The notes under the pieces: generated by a model
Database searches by the model: none
The model's input: the letters and a program-made list of their open reading frames with translations, nothing else
Told to the model about the DNA's origin: nothing
Shown: positions 33,582-37,569 of the stretch, piece after piece
Layout of the letters: every line of letters starts with the position of its first letter
Numbering within the stretch: position 1 is the first letter of the stretch
Program-made: the position numbers and the translations under genes
NCBI GenBank assembly: GCA_031274595.1
Contig: JAISPX010000160.1
Location: 1 to 37,569 of the forward strand
From: Prevotellaceae bacterium
GTDB taxonomy: Bacteria > Bacteroidota > Bacteroidia > Bacteroidales > UBA932
Direction: 5' to 3'
Length of the DNA: 37,569 bases

Positions 33582-33614
33582 AATTTTTATAATTTTGTGA
33601 GTTTTTTCGTTGCA

Positions 33615-33622
33615 CAAAAGTA
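33615..33622 (-). promoter_or_regulatory. -7 element of fba
   Basis: On the minus strand this reads TACTTTTG followed by TGC, matching TAnnTTTG, 33 bases upstream of the start at 33581. It decides for the shorter N-terminus. Confidence 0.65.
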
Positions 33623-33721
33623 TGAAAAATAATGATAATACAAACATTATTATTACAATATATTAATCTGCATATATTTAAAACATAATTTTTATAGATA
33701 ATAAATAACAAATTACAAAAC

Positions 33722-34957
33722 ATGAGCGAACAAAAATCAATTCTTATTCTTTGCGGCGGAGGTCCCGCTCCAGGAATAAACACTGTTATCAGTGCCGTAT
33801 CAAAGCAATTTATTGCAGCAGGCTACAGAGTGATAGGCTTGCACGAAGGCTACAAAAATCTGTTCAATGGTAAATCCGAAACCGTTGATATTAATTTTGA
33901 ATTTGCAGATAAAATTTTTAACATTGGCGGTTCAACTCTGCAAATGAGCAGATATAAACCTAAAAACGAGGAGTTCAATCCCGATTTTTTTGTTAAAAAC
34001 AATATCAAACTTTTAGTTACTATCGGAGGAGACGATACTGCATCTACGGCAACCCGAATATCAAACTATCTGGCAGAACACAATGTTAAAATTCAAAACA
34101 TTCATGTTCCCAAAACTATTGACAACGACCTTCCGCTGCCCGAAGGCATCTCTACGTTCGGCTATCAGTCGGCAAAAGACGAAGGCGCACGAATTACCGC
34201 TGCCGTTTATGAAGATTCGCGTACAAGCGGCGTTTGGTTTGTGCTTTGTGCAATGGGACGCGAAGCGGGGCATTTGGCTTTCGGAATCGGAGCGGCAAGC
34301 CATTCGCCAATGATTATTATTCCCGAAATGTTCAGCGAAGAAAATCCTGTAACTCTCGACAAAATCGTTAAACTTATTATTTCGTCAATCGTAAAACGTA
34401 AAATAATGGGAATTCCTTACGGCGTGGCAATAGTAAGCGAAGGCGTTTTTCATGATCTGCCCGACGAAGAACTTAAAAGTTCGGGCGTAACATTTACTTA
34501 CGACGAACACGGACATCCTGAACTTGGGACAGTGAGCAAAGCTCATATTTTTAACATATTGGTACAAAACAAACTTAAAGAATTAAATCTGAACGTAAAA
34601 ACACGTCCTGTTGAACTTGGGTATGAATTGCGTTGCATTGCCCCAAAAGCATTTGATTTGTTTTACTGCAATCTGCTTGGAATAGGAGTAAAAATTCTTT
34701 ACGACCAGGGCTATACAGGTTGCATGGTTACAGGAAATCAGCGAGGCGACATAAAAGGAGTTTTCTTGAAAGATATGGTTGACCCTAAAACAGGGAAAAT
34801 TGCTACCCGTCTTGTGAACATGAAAGGCAACAAGTGCCAAATGATATATCGTTTCGGATTGCAATACATTACCGAAAGCGATTACGATGCGGCACGCAAA
34901 TACTTGAAAAATCCGGAAGATTACGATTTCAACAAATTAGTGAATATTCCGAATTGA
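33722..34957 (+). CDS. pfp: 6-phosphofructokinase, probably pyrophosphate-dependent
   Basis: 411 residues. The fold and motifs are those of phosphofructokinase: CGGGPAPGINTVIS near the N-terminus, GGDDTAS at 102-108, PKTIDND at 130-136 and YQSAKDEGARI. The phosphoryl-donor positions read GGDD and PKTIDND, whereas ATP-using enzymes have GGDG and PGTIDND. The Asp and Lys at these positions are the accepted mark of PPi-dependent enzymes, so I infer PPi as donor and a reversible, energy-saving glycolytic step. It is followed by a strong terminator, so monocistronic, and is divergent from fba. Donor use is inferred from sequence, not measured. Confidence 0.9.
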   Translation: MSEQKSILILCGGGPAPGINTVISAVSKQFIAAGYRVIGLHEGYKNLFNGKSETVDINFEFADKIFNIGGSTLQMSRYKPKNEEFNPDFFVKNNIKLLVTIGGDDTASTATRISNYLAEHNVKIQNIHVPKTIDNDLPLPEGISTFGYQSAKDEGARITAAVYEDSRTSGVWFVLCAMGREAGHLAFGIGAASHSPMIIIPEMFSEENPVTLDKIVKLIISSIVKRKIMGIPYGVAIVSEGVFHDLPDEELKSSGVTFTYDEHGHPELGTVSKAHIFNILVQNKLKELNLNVKTRPVELGYELRCIAPKAFDLFYCNLLGIGVKILYDQGYTGCMVTGNQRGDIKGVFLKDMVDPKTGKIATRLVNMKGNKCQMIYRFGLQYITESDYDAARKYLKNPEDYDFNKLVNIPN

Positions 34958-34968
34958 TATGCACAGAA

Positions 34969-35004
34969 AAAAGAGGTTGTCCGACTTTTTGGACAACCTC
35001 TTTT
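34969..35004 (+). terminator. Terminator after the phosphofructokinase
   Basis: AAAAGAGGTTGTCC (34969-34982) pairs perfectly with GGACAACCTCTTTT (34991-35004), a 14-bp stem with an 8-nt loop, 11 bases after the stop codon. Confidence 0.9.
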
Positions 35005-35314
35005 AAAATAACATCAATTAGTCGCTATTTACGAAGTTAATTTATTGTTAAATTAATTTCGTTTGTAGCATAATGTATTTTATTTTTCTCTTGTTCCTTT
35101 TTTCTTGACAGAAAATTAACCAACCGAAACGTAACGTAGCTCGCGAACACCAAATAAAATAAACACAGCGTGAGCAAAAGGTCAAGAGCGGCTGACGCTA
35201 TACGGTAACTCCGATTTACGTCTGTCCTCTCCCGCTCAACGTTCTAATATCTTTTCTGTAAATTATTAACAAAAACACATTTATGGTCTTATTAAGGAAC
35301 GACTAAATAATAAT
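35005..35314. other. Intergenic region between convergent genes with a partial dispersed repeat
   Basis: No gene seen. CCTTTTTTCTTGACAGAAAA (about 35096-35115) is related to TTTTTTCTTGATAAAAAAGA at 37430-37449. A hairpin of GCTCGCG and CGTGAGC (about 35139-35177) follows. The GC-richer stretch around 35180-35240 shows no further structure I can name. Confidence 0.5.
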
Positions 35315-36589
35315 TTATTTTCCGTACTTTTTTTTCCAAAGAGCGGCAAGGCGTGCTAGTATTTCTTGTTCTCGCGCATTTTCGGCGGGATGATAAAATA
35401 TTTTATCTTTAATCTTTTCGGGCAAAAAATCTTGTTCTACAAAATTATTTTCGTAGTCGTGGGCATATTTATAACCTTTATGATAGCCTAAATCTTTCAT
35501 CAATTTTGTGGGCGCATTACGCAGGTGCAAAGGCACAGACAAATCGCCAGATGCCTGCGTTTCGGCAAAAGCCGATTCTATAGCCATATATGTGGAATTA
35601 CTTTTGACGGATGTCGCCAGAAAAACTGCCGCTTCCGACAAAATTATACGCGCTTCGGGCATACCTATTTTATGTACGGCATCAAAACAGGCATTGGCAA
35701 GCAACAGAGCATTAGGATTAGCAAGTCCTATATCTTCGGCTGCCAAAATCAACATTCGGCGGGCAATAAAAAGCGGGTCTTCGCCGCCATCCAACATTCG
35801 CGCAAGCCAATACACGGCGGCATTAGGATCGCTTCCACGCATGGATTTTATAAATGCCGAAATAATATCATAATGCTGTTCGCCGCTTTTGTCGTACATT
35901 GCTATATTTTCCTGCAATCGTTCGGCAACAATTTTATCATTTATTATAATGGTAGCATTTTCGGTATAAGTTCCGATAATTATTTCCAGAATATTTAAAA
36001 GTTTACGGGCATCTCCGCTCGAAAACCTGAACAAGGCGCTTGTTTCCTGTATATCGAATTTAAGTTTTTTCAAATCTTCATCATCTTTAATAACACGATT
36101 CAATAGAATTTGCAAATCGTCAACATCGAGCGATTTGAGAACATAAACCTGACAGCGCGAAAGCAGCGGAGAAATAACTTCAAACGAAGGATTTTCGGTG
36201 GTTGCGCCAATCAGCGTAATTGTTCCCTGTTCTACCGCTCCAAGCAATGAATCCTGTTGCGACTTGCTGAAACGATGAATTTCGTCGATAAAAAGTATAG
36301 GACTTGGACTGTTAAAAAATCGTTGCGATTTGGCTTTATCAATAACTTCGCGCACATCTTTCACGCCTGAGTTTATTGCGCTAAGGCTGAAAAACGCACG
36401 TTTTTGCTGTTCTGCAATTATTTTTGCCAAAGTGGTTTTGCCTACTCCGGGAGGTCCCCAAAGTATAAACGATGAGATATTTCCCGATTCAATCATGTTG
36501 CGCAATATTGCGCCTTTGCCAACGAGATGCCGTTGTCCTATATATCCTTCGAGCGACTTTGGTCGCATGCGTTCTGCAAGTGGTTTCAT
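35315..36589 (-). CDS. rarA: Replication-associated recombination protein A (RarA/MgsA), AAA+ ATPase
   Basis: 424 residues, the family's normal length. It starts MKPLAERMRPKSLEGYIGQ, typical of RarA. Walker A is GPPGVGKT at 45-52 and Walker B is DEIHR from 102, followed by sensor 1 (GATTENPSFEV) and the arginine finger region (PLLSRCQVY). The C-terminal half is the tetramerisation domain (SGEQHYDIISAFIKSMRGSDPNAAVYWLARML; NAPTKLMKDLGYHKGYKYAHDY). RarA acts in the cytoplasm at stalled forks, at SSB-coated DNA ends. It converges with the phosphofructokinase; no clear terminator of its own is visible. Confidence 0.96.
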   Translation of the reverse strand: MKPLAERMRPKSLEGYIGQRHLVGKGAILRNMIESGNISSFILWGPPGVGKTTLAKIIAEQQKRAFFSLSAINSGVKDVREVIDKAKSQRFFNSPSPILFIDEIHRFSKSQQDSLLGAVEQGTITLIGATTENPSFEVISPLLSRCQVYVLKSLDVDDLQILLNRVIKDDEDLKKLKFDIQETSALFRFSSGDARKLLNILEIIIGTYTENATIIINDKIVAERLQENIAMYDKSGEQHYDIISAFIKSMRGSDPNAAVYWLARMLDGGEDPLFIARRMLILAAEDIGLANPNALLLANACFDAVHKIGMPEARIILSEAAVFLATSVKSNSTYMAIESAFAETQASGDLSVPLHLRNAPTKLMKDLGYHKGYKYAHDYENNFVEQDFLPEKIKDKIFYHPAENAREQEILARLAALWKKKYGK

Positions 36590-36739
36590 AATTTTTTAAT
36601 ATTTATAAAGTTTGTAAATACCGTTTCAAAATCAATAAAAATCATAATACATAATATCTATTTGGCTGCCGTGTAATTATTCGTCATCATTTTTTTTGTA
36701 AAATTAATTTATTTTGATTGATTTTTTATGAAAAAACGA

Positions 36740-36747
36740 TATATTTG
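36740..36747 (+). promoter_or_regulatory. -7 element of the gene at 36770
   Basis: TATATTTG matches TAnnTTTG; TTG at 36718-36720 is spaced 19 nt upstream. The element lies downstream of the ATG at 36728 and so supports translation from 36770, with a leader of under 20 nt. Confidence 0.6.
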
Positions 36748-36769
36748 CAAAAATAAATCAATAAATATT

Positions 36770-37309
36770 ATGGTACTTACAGTTGGAACAATTATCGACC
36801 ACGAGCGTTACGGACAAGGCGTAGTTGCAAAAGTAAATTTCACCGACTACGAAGTTTATTTTGAGCGTAGCGGAAAAATCAGTATTCTGAAAACAAATAC
36901 AGATTATAAAATTGTAGAACAGCCGGAAGAAGAACACGACGAGGCTGACAAAATTACATTTGAAGATGTTGAAAAATCTTTGACTGTAATTCTTGAAAAA
37001 TATAATGCGCTGCACGAAAATGTGCCGCTTGGCGACCGTTGGACAGGCGGAAAAATAATTCTGCAGCCCGCAAATACAGCGATGCAAAATAAAGAAATTC
37101 CGATAGAAACATTTTTTCATAAGATAGTGATGCTGCGCGACCGTTTGCGCGTGCTTGAGCAGAATATCAACAGCCACGCAAAACTCAGCGACGAAGATAA
37201 AATAAACCTTCAACAATACATAACGCGCATTTACGGAAGCCTTACTACTTTTAACGTATTGTTTAAGGAAAAAGACGATAATTTCGTCGGCACGGGAGGC
37301 AAGGAATAG
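36770..37309 (+). CDS. Small protein with an N-terminal SH3/Tudor-like domain, function unknown
   Basis: 179 residues from the ATG at 36770. Residues 1-50 (VGTIIDHERYGQGVVAKVNF, then DYEVYFERSGKISI) resemble the small barrel at the C-terminus of PcrA/UvrD-type helicases (GxxVxHxxFGxGxVxxV..VxFxxxGxKxL), which binds RNA polymerase or nucleic acid. An acidic linker (PEEEHDEADK) follows. Residues 65-175 are predicted mostly helical (DVEKSLTVILEKYNALHEN; IETFFHKIVMLRDRLRVLEQNI). I do not recognise the family by name. The domain similarity is a pattern judgement, not a search result. It is divergent from rarA across 180 bases, so a DNA-related role is possible but unproven. Confidence 0.7.
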   Translation: MVLTVGTIIDHERYGQGVVAKVNFTDYEVYFERSGKISILKTNTDYKIVEQPEEEHDEADKITFEDVEKSLTVILEKYNALHENVPLGDRWTGGKIILQPANTAMQNKEIPIETFFHKIVMLRDRLRVLEQNINSHAKLSDEDKINLQQYITRIYGSLTTFNVLFKEKDDNFVGTGGKE

Positions 37310-37348
37310 GTTATTGTTAATAATTTACAGATAAAAATAGTTGAGAAA

Positions 37349-37374
37349 TTTGCAAGGATTTAAGACCTTGCAAA
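37349..37374. repeat. Hairpin TTTGCAAGG / CCTTGCAAA
   Basis: A perfect 9-bp inverted repeat (37349-37357 with 37366-37374) with an 8-nt loop, 40 bases after the stop of the last gene. The A-rich flank makes it a weak terminator on the plus strand. Confidence 0.6.
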
Positions 37375-37421
37375 AAGTAACGAAATAAAGCAAATTTGAA
37401 ACATAAAAACACTTTTCTTCC

Positions 37422-37569
37422 ATTCTTCTTTTTTCTTGATAAAAAAGAAGCAAAAAATCAAGGCTCAGGTTACTTCACTTCGCTCAGTTTCCTCCTCCTC
37501 ACTCGGTAAAGCAAACAAGTTTGTTTTACACTCGTTTCGTTCGTCGGTTCTCGGCGACCCGCTAATGTC
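37422..37569. repeat. Dispersed TTTTTTCTTGATAAAAAAGA-type repeat, cut by the window end
   Basis: Starts with TTTTTTCTTGATAAAAAAGA (37430-37449) and continues with AGCAAAAAATCAAGG and a GC-richer stretch of CTTCGCTC and CGTTTCGTTCG words. A fragment with a related start lies at about 35096-35115. No gene is seen, but the window ends here, so a gene further on cannot be excluded. Confidence 0.5.

Noticed and set aside
33582-33647. An N-terminal extension of the aldolase
   Set aside because: The extension would be hydrophobic and would overlap the -7 element at 33615-33622; class II aldolases start near MVTYKEL.
35525-35998. A 157-codon plus-strand open frame inside rarA
   Set aside because: It is antisense to the conserved C-terminal half of RarA; the composition is not protein-like.

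Overview
The window looks like a stretch of chromosome from a low-GC member of the Bacteroidota, most likely Bacteroidales. Three things support this. It encodes SprA, the outer-membrane pore of the type IX secretion system, which is confined to this phylum. Nearly every intergenic region carries the phylum's sigma-ABfr type -7 promoter element (TAnnTTTG), usually without a recognisable Shine-Dalgarno sequence. Several families are typical of Bacteroidales: a DUF4836 lipoprotein, DUF3857/transglutaminase proteins and a PPi-type phosphofructokinase. No rRNA, CRISPR array, IS element or prophage was found; the only obvious mobility gene is a solitary tyrosine recombinase.

Layout. 1-345: palindrome- and repeat-rich, no gene. 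346-1979: a small beta-grasp protein translationally coupled to a lipoprotein 5'-nucleotidase, closed by a strong terminator. 2101-2883: murI. 2884-3235: repeats with a 32-bp-arm palindrome. 3236-5440 (-): a large beta-helix lipoprotein of higher GC than its surroundings. 5855-8136: an HTH-cupin regulator and an acyl-CoA synthetase, probably one operon. 8137-8499: repeats. 8500-9303 (-): tyrosine recombinase. 9564-17410: ruvA and sprA. 17586-20225: valS. 20308-20380: tRNA-Lys. 20422-20985: a 22-bp-period tandem array and a dispersed repeat. 20986-26766: serS, a DUF4836 lipoprotein, an ABC ATPase, an FtsX-like permease and a TerB-UPF0114 fusion, all on the plus strand. 26797-32257 (-): two DUF3857 proteins and a serine hydrolase, very AT-rich in part. 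32589-34957: class II aldolase and PPi-type phosphofructokinase, divergent. 35315-36589 (-): rarA. 36770-37309: a small conserved-looking protein of unknown function.

Most genes are housekeeping: cell wall (murI), recombination and replication (ruvA, rarA), translation (valS, serS, tRNA-Lys), glycolysis (fba, pfp) and T9SS (sprA). The less understood parts are the DUF3857 pair, the lipoprotein-ABC cluster, the TerB-UPF0114 fusion and, above all, the intergenic DNA. Several gaps hold short degenerate tandem arrays with a period near 22-23 bp, nested palindromes, and recurrent copies of a word of the type ACCAAACCGCTATTA..AAATGGTTAAT. These recur together in several gaps and are not explained by the annotated genes; they are the best candidate here for something undescribed. 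All calls come from reading the sequence; no database search was run.
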